From: JAXLQL01 sp046331625
Lineage (GTDB): Bacteria; Acidobacteriota; Terriglobia; Bryobacterales; Bryobacteraceae
Assembly (NCBI GenBank): GCA_046331625.1
Contig: JAXLQL010000016.1
Coordinates: 62,001-126,000 of the forward strand
Reading direction: 5' to 3'
DNA length: 64,000 nt
The notes below the pieces were generated by a model. The model was given only the letters and a program-made list of their open reading frames with translations. It was not told where the DNA came from and did no database searches. Made by a program: the position numbers and the translations under genes. Below are positions 26,214 through 37,114 of the stretch, piece after piece. Each line of letters begins with the position of its first letter. The first letter of the stretch is position 1.

Positions 26214-27557
26214 ATGTTCAAGAAGATTCTCATCGCCAATCGCGGCGAGATCGCGCTCCGCGTCATCTGCGCTTGCAAGGACCTGGGCATTTCCACGGTC
26301 GCCGTCTACTCGGAAGCCGATCGCCATTCGCTCCATGTGCGCTTCGCCGATGAGGCGATCTGCATCGGTCCGGCGAAGAGCGCGCGCTCGTATCTCGACA
26401 TCCCGTCGGTGATCAGCGCGGCGGAGATCACCAACGCACAGGCGATCCATCCGGGCTACGGGTTCCTCAGCGAGAACGCGCAGTTCGCCGAAGTGTGCCA
26501 GGAGTGCGGCATCAAATTCATCGGTCCGCCGCCAGACGTCACGCGCTTGATGGGACTCAAGCAGGAAGCACGCGCGGCGATGAAGAAGGCTGGGATTCCG
26601 ATTCTGCCGGGTTCCGATGGGATCGTGGGTTCGGTGGATGAAGCGCGCGAGGTGGCCGAGCGCATCGGATATCCGGTGCTGATCAAGGCTTCGGCGGGCG
26701 GTGGCGGTCGCGGGATGCGCGTGGTGCATGAGGCGAGCCAGCTCGAGGATTCGCTGGCGCAGGCGCAACAGGAAGCCGGCGCTGCGTTCTCATGCGCGGA
26801 CGTGTACATCGAGAAGTACATCACGGCGCCGCGGCATATCGAGTTCCAGGTATTGGCGGACGAGCACGGAGAAGTGAAGGTGCTCGGCGAGCGCGAGTGC
26901 TCCATTCAGCGGCGGCATCAGAAGCTGATCGAAGAGGCGCCCTCGACCGCGGTTTCGCCGAAGCTGCGGCAGGAAATCGCGGCGAGGCTCGAGAAGGCGC
27001 TGGCTGAGGTCGGGTATCAGAACGCGGGCACGGTCGAGTTCCTGATGGACGAGAAGGGAAACCTCTACTTCATCGAGGTGAATGCTCGGATTCAGGTGGA
27101 GCATCCCGTAACGGAGATGGTAACCGGGATCGATCTGGTAAAGTCGCAGATACTCGTCGCCGCGGGGTTGCCGATGAAGGAGATCATCCCGGGCGATGTC
27201 GAGATTCGCGGGCATGCGATCGAGTGCCGGGTGAATGCGGAGCATCCGGAGAAGTTCACGCCGTCACCGGGTCGGATTACGGCGTTGAATGTGCCCACCG
27301 GGATCGGCGTGCGCGTGGATACGGCGGCTTACACGGATGGAGTGATCCCACCTTACTATGATTCGTTGGTGGCGAAGCTGATCACGTTCGCTCCCACGCG
27401 CGATGAGGCGATCGCGCGGATGCGGCGGGCGTTGGATATGTTCGTGGTGGAGGGGATTTATACGAGCATCCCGCTGCACCAGAAGATCATGCAGCATCCG
27501 GATTGGGTGGCGGGGAAGATTGATACGCACTTCTTGGGTCGCATGAACGGGGACTGA
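26214..27557 (+). CDS. accC: Acetyl-CoA carboxylase biotin carboxylase subunit
   Basis: At 447 residues this is full length for AccC. It is an ATP-grasp enzyme that carboxylates biotin on AccB using bicarbonate and ATP. Visible motifs are KILIANRGEIALRVI at the N-terminus, HPGYGFLSENAQFAEVC, KASAGGGGRGMRVV (glycine-rich ATP loop), ERECSIQRRHQKLIEEAPS, FLMDEKGNLYFIEVNARIQVEHPVTE (metal and catalytic residues) and RGHAIECRVNAEHPEKFTPSPG. AGGA lies upstream of the ATG. It completes the QOR-pepP-accB-accC run. The reading frame of the decayed nucleotidyltransferase locus comes in from the other side, ending 16 bp past the stop. Confidence 0.97.
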   Translation: MFKKILIANRGEIALRVICACKDLGISTVAVYSEADRHSLHVRFADEAICIGPAKSARSYLDIPSVISAAEITNAQAIHPGYGFLSENAQFAEVCQECGIKFIGPPPDVTRLMGLKQEARAAMKKAGIPILPGSDGIVGSVDEAREVAERIGYPVLIKASAGGGGRGMRVVHEASQLEDSLAQAQQEAGAAFSCADVYIEKYITAPRHIEFQVLADEHGEVKVLGERECSIQRRHQKLIEEAPSTAVSPKLRQEIAARLEKALAEVGYQNAGTVEFLMDEKGNLYFIEVNARIQVEHPVTEMVTGIDLVKSQILVAAGLPMKEIIPGDVEIRGHAIECRVNAEHPEKFTPSPGRITALNVPTGIGVRVDTAAYTDGVIPPYYDSLVAKLITFAPTRDEAIARMRRALDMFVVEGIYTSIPLHQKIMQHPDWVAGKIDTHFLGRMNGD

Positions 27558-27573
27558 CTCTTGCGCGACCGCT

Positions 27574-28172
27574 TCAAGGCTTTCGGCGTCTTGCGGTGGC
27601 CAACTCCCGATCCCACACCGGGACTAGGACTAGGTCGCTCTGATGAAGCGCCTCCTCGAGGACGCCGAGTAACTCCCGAATCTGCTTCAAGTCAAGCCGC
27701 TCGAGCCTCTCCCGCAACAGTGACCGAACGTCATCGATGTCTTTCGGGCGGCCCGCCAGGATCTTCATACACCACCACGTCCTCAGGCGAAGCTACCGGA
27801 ACTCGCACTCCGTCGATTTCGGCAACCACCGCCCTCGAGAGAAACAGATCTTCGCGGCCGGGCCCAGCGAGAACGAGGTCGAGAGGCATCCCGGTGGCTC
27901 CATGGATCAGAGGAATCACTCGTGTCTTCGTAATGAAGCCGTCGCGGTCTTGGATCCGGAGCGCGAAATCCTCTGACTCGAGCGTATGGACGAGCGCGTC
28001 GACCCCTTCGTGCGGCACTCTTGCGGTGATATCGACGTCAGCAGTTTGACGCGGCCGTCCCCATGCAGTCACCGCCGCGGCCCCGCAATCCGTACCACCC
28101 GAAGTGCAGCCGCTCCATCGCCCGCTGCACCGCCGCCAAAACCTGCGCTACCGGACTCGCGGATCCGGACAT
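27574..28172 (-). pseudogene. Frameshifted nucleotidyltransferase (AbiEii/MNT-like)
   Basis: The protein is recognisable only by joining three frames on the minus strand. First, MSGSASPVAQVLAAVQRAMERL runs from ATG 28172 (GGAG upstream). Second, AAAVTAWGRPRQTADVDI has the Asp-x-Asp nucleotidyltransferase signature and continues to VPVASPEDVVVY. Third, MKILAGRPKDIDDVRSLL runs to 27574. GRPRQT.DVD and K.LAGRPKD..DV are typical of nucleotidyltransferases related to AbiEii and minimal nucleotidyltransferase toxins. Both frame changes are repaired by restoring two bases: CG near 28088 and TA near 27768. It is either a true pseudogene or contains sequence errors. It overlaps the small gene upstream by 25 bp, as toxin-antitoxin-like pairs often do. 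Confidence 0.7.
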
Positions 28173-28399
28173 CGTGAAAGCAACTCCGCCAACCGCTCAT
28201 GCATCGCGAAATCCTCGGCCCTCTCGCGCTCGTTCGGCCAATCCGGATGCACGCTTTTCGCGAACTGGTTCAGGCCGCACATGATGCGCATCCTGTCGGA
28301 AATGGACACCCGATCCGGATCGCGCCAGTAGTCGGCTTTGCTTTCCGCGATCAGATCCCAGTCACGATCCATGAAAGCGCGGATGTCTTCGGCGTTCAT
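28148..28399 (-). CDS. Small hypothetical protein paired with nucleotidyltransferase
   Basis: The 83-residue acidic/basic helical protein begins MNAEDIRAFMDRDWDLIAESKADYW and contains HPDWPNERERAEDFAMHERLAELLSRC. Proteins of this kind commonly sit directly upstream of nucleotidyltransferase genes. I infer an antitoxin-like or accessory role from the 25-bp overlap with the following gene and the pair arrangement, not from a recognised domain. Its downstream partner is frameshifted, so the pair may no longer work. Confidence 0.6.
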   Translation of the reverse strand: MNAEDIRAFMDRDWDLIAESKADYWRDPDRVSISDRMRIMCGLNQFAKSVHPDWPNERERAEDFAMHERLAELLSRCPDPRVR

Positions 28400-28994
28400 T
28401 CAAGAGCGATGCTAGCACGAGCAGACGCCGCGGGCTGAGTTCGATGATCTGCTCGGAGCATGAAGGCTCCCGCGGTACCGGGGTGTGCCGGGCGATGCGG
28501 AGTCGTGCTCCTTCTCGGCGCCGCCGCGATGGCGGTTCAGGAGGTCACCCCGATCCCGTCCACGAGCTCTGACAGGGAGCTTCCCGTCACCGGACCAAAC
28601 GGACAAAAGGTTTCCGTTCAGGCCCGGGCCTTGGACGTGATCTTGACCAAACTTGGCACGGTCCGAAAAACTCACGTCTCGAACAAGAGCCATTTGTGGG
28701 ATTTGGTCGCCTTGTCGGAGGCGCCGATAAGACCTGATCAACATCGGACGAGCGTTGGCGGGTGCGGTCAAGACCTGACCCGAGCCGCTCCTGCACTGGG
28801 ATTGTTCACAGTCCGCTCAACGCCCTCGACGCAAGACATGCGCCTGAGGGCGTTTTCTTGTTCTAGCGCCGGCCGCTACAGGGAGCAACCGAGATTCCAG
28901 AAAAGTGAATTTTGCGCCGGAAACTAAGCTAAGCTAGCCAAGCAACGAATCTGCGATCGCCGCGGTGCCGCGACGGAGCACCGACCCGGCTTCT
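28400..28994. other. 595-bp stretch without a convincing gene
   Basis: One plus-strand frame (28460-28927) has a hydrophobic start and could be a small exported protein. However, an intrinsic terminator lies inside it at 28819-28860 and codon character fades after about 75 codons, so I do not call it. The stretch is less GC-rich than neighbouring genes and may be a remnant of foreign DNA linked to the broken nucleotidyltransferase locus. I see no known small RNA. Confidence 0.4.
28819..28860 (+). terminator. Rho-independent terminator, plus strand
   Basis: AACGCCCTC (28819-28827) pairs perfectly with GAGGGCGTT (28846-28854). The loop is 18 nt and includes a smaller GCAAGACATGC stem. The stem is followed by a T-rich run (GTTTTCTTGTTCT). 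This is the clearest intrinsic terminator in the window. The transcript it ends is unclear, because no convincing plus-strand gene lies directly upstream; accC, 1.3 kb away, is the nearest. Confidence 0.7.
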
Positions 28995-31052
28995 TCAAAA
29001 CCAGTACGGCGTCTTGGCCGTCCACTCACTCCGCGGCCACCGCGCGTGGAGCATCGAAAAAGCCTCCTTCGAAATCGCGCTATTGGCGCCGTCCGAACAA
29101 CCCCACCGCGTCGCGCGCACCGTCAAATGCAAGGCCTGCGGCGACCGCGGATCTTGCGGATGCGCCTTCGCCCACGCGATCGCCTTGCGCCCCAGCCACG
29201 TCGGGCCAGCTTCTAGCGCACGCATCGTTTCCCACTCCGTATCGAGTTGGCGCCGCTCGGCGTCAGTCAGGAACGGCGGGGCAGCCGGGCGCGCCGTTGC
29301 CTCTGCCTTGCACCACCAGTTCGATCGAAAGTCATAGGCGTAGCTTATTCCCATCTCCGGGCTGAATCCCGACGACCACAGCAGCACGATCACGCCCGCG
29401 AAGTTCTTCTCCTCAGCAGTAGCCTCCTTCTGCAACCGCTCGAGCAAAGCGGGTATCGTCATCTTCCGCACGGCGAGTTCGGGAGCGAGCGCAGCCGCCA
29501 CTTCGTGTCGACCCAGCACCACTGCGCGCGCGAACGCGAGCATCAGCACTTGATTCGAGATATGAGCGGGCAAGGCTTTGCTCGTGGAGACGGTCTGCAA
29601 CGCCGATAGCGGCAGACCGGTGTTCAACACGCCGCGGGAATCCGCGTCGAGCAGCGGCTTCCGCTCCTCTCCAATCGGAGCTGTCATGTCGACTGGGCTT
29701 TCATCGACGATCCCCACCGGCCGCCGGGGCGCAAACGTCAGGAACTCATCGAGCGATCGCGCCACGCGCAGCCGCCGCCCCAGGAATGAATTCTGCGCCG
29801 CGACTGGAAACCGCGCACGAATCGCCGGCATGTACCGATCCAACTCTTCGCGAGCCTCCGCGCGCCGTCCCGTCTCTTCGAGGAGCCGAATGCGGTGGAA
29901 TAACGCAGTCGCGAACGCGGGCGACTTCTCCGGAACCGCAGCCGCGGCATCCAACAATTCCGGCACGTCCTTGTCGCTCGCGACCGCTGACATCAACGAA
30001 GCCAACAACCACGGCTGACTTTTCCCCCCGCGCCACTTCGCCACCGCTGCGCCGTGATCTCGCAGCACCATCCAGGTGATCCACGCGCCCAGATCATCTT
30101 TCGCGATGAACCTCCGCTCGAAGAGGTATTCGATGTCGATCAGATTCTGATGGAATCGCGCTCCCGGCCCAGGCTTCTGGACCTCTTTCGAGAGGATCTG
30201 CGCTGTCCACTCGGGCCGGATCCGCACCCCGACAAATGCACGCAAACCCCGCGCCGCATCGTGATAGCGAGCATACCGCCGATCGGCGAGAATCGCGTTG
30301 ATCTCCTCGAGAGCTTGCTCCATCTTCCCGGCGTCGTTCACCGTGGAGTCGCGCACCAGGCACCGCGCAGCCAAGTAAGGCGCAATCGTGGACCATGGCG
30401 AGCCGAAGTTCGCAGCGATCACCTTGAATCGCGCGTAGGCTTCCTCGTAGTGCTCCGCGTAGAAATGCGCTGCCGCGATTTGATACGCACGATCCGCACG
30501 AAGGATCGCGGGCAGCGATGGGTCAGCCTCGGCCGGGATATTCTCGCCGCCCGAGCAGTTCGAGAACACGACGTTCTGCGCGGCAGTCCATGCAATGACC
30601 CCAGGATGGCTAGCCCCGAACTCCTTCTTTCGCGTCGCCTGCGTCCTGCGCGACTCCTCGAAAGCGCCGGTCGTGCAGTTGACGTAGTAATGGTATGGGC
30701 CACTCTGGCGATACACCGGCATGTCATCCGGCGAGACGCCTTCAACCGAACGGGAGATCCACGGCAGCAGTCCTTCTTCCGGCTTCGGCCTCCCCGGCCG
30801 CTTCGTTCCCTCAATCTCATCCCGCGTCAACGGCACTCCGATCAGATACCGATACGCGATGACGTAGTACTTTGCCTCGAACGTCGGCTCCAGCACACCC
30901 AGATTCCCCTGCGCGTATCCGGACCCATCCAGCGGAAACCTCTGGAACATAAAAACCGGCTCCGGGAAAATCTTCGAGCAACTCGGCGCCTCGGCCGGGA
31001 TCGCCACCAACCCCATCAGAGCCAGCAGCGGAATCGCGAATCGGCGGATCAT
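28995..31052 (-). CDS. Large exported protein with helical repeats, function unknown
   Basis: The 685-residue protein has signal peptide MIRRFAIPLLALMGLVAIPAEA followed by PSCSKIFPEP. The N-terminal third contains conserved-looking Cys, Trp and Tyr residues (NCTTGAFEES, VVFSNCSGGE). The middle is alpha-helical and TPR-like (AYQIAAAHFYAEHYEEAYARFKVIAANFGSPW; LFHRIRLLEETGRRAEAREELDRYM). The C-terminus has NWWCKAE and TRWGCSD Cys motifs, suggesting disulfides in the periplasm. I do not recognise a named family. The gene is divergent from holA, 113 bp apart. A cell-envelope scaffold is possible; no enzyme signature is visible. Confidence 0.75.
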   Translation of the reverse strand: MIRRFAIPLLALMGLVAIPAEAPSCSKIFPEPVFMFQRFPLDGSGYAQGNLGVLEPTFEAKYYVIAYRYLIGVPLTRDEIEGTKRPGRPKPEEGLLPWISRSVEGVSPDDMPVYRQSGPYHYYVNCTTGAFEESRRTQATRKKEFGASHPGVIAWTAAQNVVFSNCSGGENIPAEADPSLPAILRADRAYQIAAAHFYAEHYEEAYARFKVIAANFGSPWSTIAPYLAARCLVRDSTVNDAGKMEQALEEINAILADRRYARYHDAARGLRAFVGVRIRPEWTAQILSKEVQKPGPGARFHQNLIDIEYLFERRFIAKDDLGAWITWMVLRDHGAAVAKWRGGKSQPWLLASLMSAVASDKDVPELLDAAAAVPEKSPAFATALFHRIRLLEETGRRAEAREELDRYMPAIRARFPVAAQNSFLGRRLRVARSLDEFLTFAPRRPVGIVDESPVDMTAPIGEERKPLLDADSRGVLNTGLPLSALQTVSTSKALPAHISNQVLMLAFARAVVLGRHEVAAALAPELAVRKMTIPALLERLQKEATAEEKNFAGVIVLLWSSGFSPEMGISYAYDFRSNWWCKAEATARPAAPPFLTDAERRQLDTEWETMRALEAGPTWLGRKAIAWAKAHPQDPRSPQALHLTVRATRWGCSDGANSAISKEAFSMLHARWPRSEWTAKTPYWF

Positions 31053-31165
31053 GCGTCATCTTATGGCAATTGCGTGGCCGTGCGTCTTTGGCACGAAAAG
31101 CCCCAAATCCGTGTCAGGCGATCCACAGGCCGCCTCCAAAACCACACACCTCGCTACAATGTTCC

Positions 31166-32245
31166 TTGAGCCCCACCGCGTTCCTCACGCACATCAAGAA
31201 AACCTCGCCCGCCCCAATCTACCTCTTCCTTGGACCCGAAACTTACCAGCGCGACGAATGCCGCCGCGCTCTCATCGAAACCGTCCTCACGCCCGACGAG
31301 CGCGACGCTGGCTTCATCCAGCATGACCTCGAGGAAATCACCCTCGCCAACGTCATCGACGATGCGCGATCCTTCTCGCTCTTCGCGCCCAAGCGCGTCA
31401 TCTGGGTTAGCCGCGCCGAAGCCGCCATGCCCAAGGGCCGCGCCGCTGCAGCCGCATCCGATGACGAAGAAGCCAAGCCCGCCAGCGGTGGCGCCGAAGC
31501 TCTCCAAGCCTACGCCGCCGATCCCCCCCCCGGCGTGACGCTCGTCTTCGATTCCTCACGCTTCGATTTCGATGGCGAAGACAAAGCCCGCTCCGAGCGC
31601 GTGCGCAAGTTCTATTCGGTCGTCCGCGATCCCGTCGAGTTTCCCAAGTGGTCGCCCGCCGAATCCCGCCGCCTCGCCGAAGGCCTCGCCAAAGCCAACA
31701 AGCTCCAGATCGGACCCGCGGAACTCAACCTCATCATCGAAGCCGTGGCTGGATCCCCCGCCCGCATCGCCACCGAGATCGAGAAGCTGAGTCTCTGGGC
31801 CGGCGAAGGCGGGCGCATCACTGCAGCCGATATATCGCGCCTCATGCCGCAAGGCCACGCCACCACGATCTTCGCGCTGGTAGCCGCGCTCGGCCGCAAC
31901 GATCGCACCAAAGCCCTCGAACTCCTCGACACCCTCGTGCGCGAAGGCGAGTATCTCCCCGTCGCCCTCCAGTTTCTCTCCGCGCAATTCCGCCAGGCTC
32001 TCGTCGTGCAGGAAGCCGGCTTGCGCGGATCGCAGCAAATCATGAGTCATTTCCAAGGGCGCGGAGTAATGATGTGGCCCTCGCGCGCCGAGCAAGTACA
32101 GCAGACGGCAACTACGTTCCGGCCCGCCCAGTTACGCAAAGCACTGACTCAGATCGCCGCAGCCGACCGGGCGATGAAAGACATCCGCCCCGATGACCGC
32201 ACCGTGATGGAGCAATTCGTCCTCACCATGGGCTCCACTGGGTAG
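31166..32245 (+). CDS. holA: DNA polymerase III subunit delta
   Basis: The 359 residues match the HolA clamp-loader subunit, which opens the beta clamp during DNA loading. The N-terminal AAA-like fold has APIYLFLGPETYQRDECRRALIE, then FSLFAPKRVIWV and TLVFDSSRFDFD. The C-terminal helical domain has IGPAELNLIIEAVAGSPARIATEIEKLSLW and TIFALVAALGRNDRTKALELLDTLVREGEYLPVAL. The start is TTG 31166, because the conserved sequence begins about here (SPTAFLTHIKK) and no ATG or GTG fits. An Ala/Glu-rich low-complexity insert near residues 85-110 (MPKGRAAAAASDDEEAKP) is unusual. The gene is transcribed with the small hypothetical gene 25 bp downstream. Confidence 0.9.
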   Translation: MSPTAFLTHIKKTSPAPIYLFLGPETYQRDECRRALIETVLTPDERDAGFIQHDLEEITLANVIDDARSFSLFAPKRVIWVSRAEAAMPKGRAAAAASDDEEAKPASGGAEALQAYAADPPPGVTLVFDSSRFDFDGEDKARSERVRKFYSVVRDPVEFPKWSPAESRRLAEGLAKANKLQIGPAELNLIIEAVAGSPARIATEIEKLSLWAGEGGRITAADISRLMPQGHATTIFALVAALGRNDRTKALELLDTLVREGEYLPVALQFLSAQFRQALVVQEAGLRGSQQIMSHFQGRGVMMWPSRAEQVQQTATTFRPAQLRKALTQIAAADRAMKDIRPDDRTVMEQFVLTMGSTG

Positions 32246-32270
32246 GCCGCGAAAAGCGTACACTGGCTAC

Positions 32271-32684
32271 ATGCCAATCCCGACCCTCGAGCAGGTGGCC
32301 GAGCTCAAACGGCAACTCGCGGGCGCAAAGAAACTCGACGAAGTCGTCACATACTTCTTCGACAATTTCGCAGACAATCCGGACTTTCACCAAGTCGGAT
32401 ATCCCCGCGAAGAGATTCCTCGCCAGCTCCAAGACGCGGTGATCCATGTGGTCGACGCGCTGTGGGAAGGGAAGCCCGTAGCCATGCGGTGGATGATCAT
32501 CGACATACCCACCATGGGATTCATGCACGGAACCATCATTATGAACGGCAAGCTGGCCACCGTGATCTGGGCGCCCGACATCTTGGTCGGCTTGCTCGCC
32601 ATCACGCTGGACCCGGCGTCTTCAAGAACCACCTTCGCCCGTATCTCCATCACCCCCGCCTCGCAACGCAAGGCCGCCAACTGA
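32271..32684 (+). CDS. Hypothetical protein, 137 residues
   Basis: The small cytoplasmic protein begins MPIPTLEQVAELKRQLAGAKKLDEVVTYFFDNFADNPDF, a helical first half. The second half is beta-rich (AMRWMIIDIPTMGFMHGTIIMNGKLATVIWAPDILVGLLAI) and ends with a Thr/Ser-rich strand. There is no signal peptide or membrane helix and no recognised family. It starts 25 bp after holA on the same strand, so is likely cotranscribed, but nothing ties it to replication. Confidence 0.65.
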   Translation: MPIPTLEQVAELKRQLAGAKKLDEVVTYFFDNFADNPDFHQVGYPREEIPRQLQDAVIHVVDALWEGKPVAMRWMIIDIPTMGFMHGTIIMNGKLATVIWAPDILVGLLAITLDPASSRTTFARISITPASQRKAAN

Positions 32685-33346
32685 GGTGTCGGCCACCATC
32701 CTTCAGTTTCTTCGCCGGCCAACCAAGATTCCGGCCCACCTGAAGGGCAGGCTTCTGCGCGGGGCTTCAGTCCCGCTTCCGACACCCACGCCGAGGCCCG
32801 CAAAAACATGCCGGCTCCGATCCCCGCACTTACCTTGCCGAGTGGGGCGGGCTTCAGCCTGGCTGCCTTGGGGGCAAGACTGGCCAACTCGCGCTCTCGC
32901 CGTCGTTGCTCGAAGAATGCGGCCCCCTTTTCTACCCACTCCGCTCCGGAGCGCAACATCCGATACCAGTTGCCGAGCCATCACGCTTTGGGCGCTCCGG
33001 CCTTGGTGCGCAAGCGGCTATGACGCGCCCCTGGCTTGATTGCGCTGCGGCCAAGATCAGACTTCGGTCCGGGCACGAAGGCTCCAGGGTCTCGCCGATC
33101 ATATCTTGCCGCGCTTGCCGCCCTCTTCGTTTGAATGCCGCCGTCCTTGCACTGGGCTGCCGTCCGCTTCGCTGCGAGTTTCAGGCCCTTGAATCCTGTC
33201 TGCGCCCCCGCCTCCTCCGCGCGGCGCTCCGCGCGATCCGGCCGGCGCATCGCCAACGGGCACTATCAAACGCAACGCCGCACCTCCGTGCCTCCACCTT
33301 CAGCGGGATTCACTGCGCGACGTGCCACATCAAGACCGGCTGCACT
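32685..33346. other. 660-bp intergenic stretch with GGCTTCAG-type inverted repeats
   Basis: No frame in this stretch looks coding; long open frames here are antisense shadows of the TPR gene. Two related imperfect hairpins share the GGGCTTCAG core: GCGGGGCTTCAGTCCCGC (32759-32776) and GGGCGGGCTTCAGCCTGGC (32846-32864). They resemble dispersed intergenic repeats. The rest is GC-rich sequence with a short patch at about 33205-33230 resembling the 3' end of the TPR gene (GCGCGGAGGAGGC on the minus strand), too short to call. Confidence 0.4.
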
Positions 33347-34191
33347 CTATTGCTTCAGCGCCGTCGCGCGATATCGAGCCTCTGCCTTTGCTGCCTCCTC
33401 CGCGCGGCCCACGGCGCGATAGGCCCGGCTCAGCGGCATCAGCAGCGTCGCATCGAGTCCCACAGCGGCCTCGAGATGCGGGATGCTTTGCTCGGCGCGG
33501 CCGAGCTCCATCAGCACGCGACCCAGAGCTCCGCGCGCGGGCAACAAACTCGGCCCGGCGGAGACAGCCTTCTCGAGATACGCGAGCCCCGCCTCACCGC
33601 CTTCCAGGCGCGCCAGAGTGTCGCCGTATTCGAACAGGAACTCGGCATCACCAGCATACTGCGGCTCCGCCTTTACGAACAGCGGCTTCGCCTCACCGTA
33701 CTCGCGCGCCTGCCAGAACGCGCGCGCCGCGGCGCGTGTCAGCTTGGATCCATCCGGCGCGACCGCCGCAGCTTGCGCGTAAACGCGCGCCGCCGGCAGG
33801 TATCGCTTGCAGCCGCTGTATGCATCTCCGAGTTCCGTCAACACCTGCGCACTCGGCTGCCATTGCTTCGCCTTCTCAAGCGGTGCGATTGCGTCGCAGT
33901 ATTGATCGAGCTTGAGTCGCGACACACCGAGCAGAAAGTGCGCGGGCCCAGGCTGCGGGTTCGCCTTCAGTACGCGCTCGAACTCTGGAATCGCCTCGCG
34001 ATACTTGCGCTCCGAATGCAGCGCCAACGCGAGGTTCATGCGCAATCGCGGCTCGTTCGGATTCAATCGCACCAACTCGCGATACAAGTGCTCGGCGTCG
34101 GCGAACCGGCTCTCGCGCATCGCCGTCATTGCCTGTTGCGACAGCGCGGCGCCGTCCTGCAGCAGCGCCAACGCGATCGCGAGCGAGATCA

Positions 34192-34192
<1 letters not shown>
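33347..34192 (-). CDS. Exported TPR protein
   Basis: This 281-residue protein has a short hydrophobic N-terminus (MISLAIALALLQDGAALS) followed by six to seven tetratricopeptide repeats. Examples are FADAEHLYRELVRLNPNEPRLRMNLALALHSERKYREAIPEFERVLKANPQPGPAHFLLGVSRL and AGLAYLEKAVSAGPSLLPARGALGRVLMELGRAEQSIPHLEAAVGLD. TPRs mediate protein contacts. The ATG at 34192 overlaps the TGA of the CRTAC1 gene (TGATG), so it is the last gene of a coupled four-gene operon with PSCyt1/DUF1553, DUF1501 and CRTAC1 proteins. The longer open frame upstream is shadow within that gene. A role in assembling the extracytoplasmic proteins of this operon is inference. Confidence 0.87.
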
Positions 34193-35722
<1,530 letters not shown>

Positions 35723-35730
<8 letters not shown>

Positions 35731-37108
35731 TGATGTCCTTCACCACGTGCCCGGCCACATCGGTCAACCGGAAATCGCGGCCACTGTAGCGGTAGGTCAG
35801 CCGCTCATGATTGAGGCCGAGCAGATGCAGCGCGGTCGCGTGCATATCGTGGACATGGACCGGCTTTTCGGCGACCTTGAATCCGAAATCGTCCGTCGCG
35901 CCGTGAATGTAGCCGCCCTTCACGCCCCCACCCGCGAGCACGTACGTGAACCCGTGGGCGTTGTGATCGCGGCCGTTGTGCACCGAGCGGAACCCGCCGA
36001 GGTTCACCACGGGCGTGCGGCCGAACTCGCTGCCGATGAGCACCAGCGTCTCGTCGAGCAATCCGCGCTCGGCGAGATCCGTGATGAGCGCGGTGATCGC
36101 CCGATCGGACTTCCCCGCATGCACCTTGTGCCCCATGATGTCGGCGTGCTGATCCCAATCATTCGAATTGCCGTAGTAAACCTGCACCATCCGAACGCCG
36201 CGCTCCACCAGCCTGCGCGCCATCAGGCATCCGCGAGCGAACTCGCCATCGCCGTAGCGCTCGAGCATGGCTGGCGACTCCTTGCGCGTATCGAACACAT
36301 CGGGCGCTTCAGTCTGCATCCGGAACGCGGTCTCCATCGACTGGATCGTCGCTTCCAACTCCGGCGCCGATCCGAGTTGGGCGATGTAGTCGCGGTTCAT
36401 CTCGCCCACCAGATCGAGCTGCCGGCGCTGCTGCTCCTTGCTGAGCCGGCTGTTCGCCAGATACGTGATCTGCTTCTTCGGATCAGCCACGGTGTCGGAA
36501 ACGAACGTGCCCTGATACACGGCCGGCAGGAAACCCGAACTCCAGCGGCTGCTGCCGCCGTCACCGGAAGCGCCTGGTCCGAGCACGATGTACCCCGGCA
36601 GATTCTGATTCAACGTGCCGAGTCCATACGCGACCCACGAGCCCATTGACGGCCTTCCCGCACGGCTATTGCCCGTGTTCATCATCATCATTCCCGGACC
36701 GTGATTGGGAATGTCGGTATACATCGAGCGGATGATGCACAGCTTGTCGAGGATCCCTGCCATGTGCGGGAACAGCTCGCTCACCCACGTGCCGTTCGGA
36801 CCGTACTGCTTGAACGTGAACGGCGACCGCATCAGGTTCCCCACCGCGAACTCCGTGCGCGGCATCTTGTACGGCAGCGGCTTGCCATCGTACTCGTCGA
36901 GCTTGGGCTTGTAGTCGAACGAGTCGATCTGCGACAGGCCGCCGTTCAAGAAGAGAAAGATGACGTGCTTGGCTTTGGGCGCGAAGTGCGGCTGTCGCGG
37001 AGTCCAGGGGTTGGCATCAGTGGCCGCGCCGAGCAGGCTCGCCAATCCGGCCATCCCAAATCCGGTACCCGCGGTCTTCAATGCCTGGCGTCTGGTCATC
37101 CGCATCAT
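35723..37108 (-). CDS. DUF1501 domain protein, Tat-exported
   Basis: The 461-residue protein has the twin-arginine start MTRRQALKTAGTGFGMAGLASLLG. The sulfatase/phosphatase-like core shows VIFLFLNGGLSQIDSFDYKP near the N-terminus, and IGSEFGRTPVVN, GRDHNAHGFTYV and HDMHATALHLLGLNHERLTYRYSGRDFRLTDVAG near the C-terminus, holding the expected metal ligands. The latter block closely matches the paralogue at 7155-8621. The stop overlaps the CRTAC1 start, and the PSCyt1 gene ends 6 bp upstream. ATG 37108 or ATG 37105/37099 are possible starts. The substrate is unknown; export of a folded metal-containing protein is implied by the Tat signal. Confidence 0.92.
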
Positions 37109-37114
37109 GACACC

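Noticed and set aside
28460..28927. 155-residue plus-strand open frame with a hydrophobic start
   Set aside because: It contains the clear terminator at 28819-28860, and its composition becomes non-coding after about 75 codons.
33200..33260. Short resemblance to the 3' end of the TPR gene at 33347
   Set aside because: Only about 13 bp match (GCGCGGAGGAGGC), in an Ala/Glu/Arg-rich coding context where this is likely by chance. It is not comparable to the kinase or M28 tail copies.
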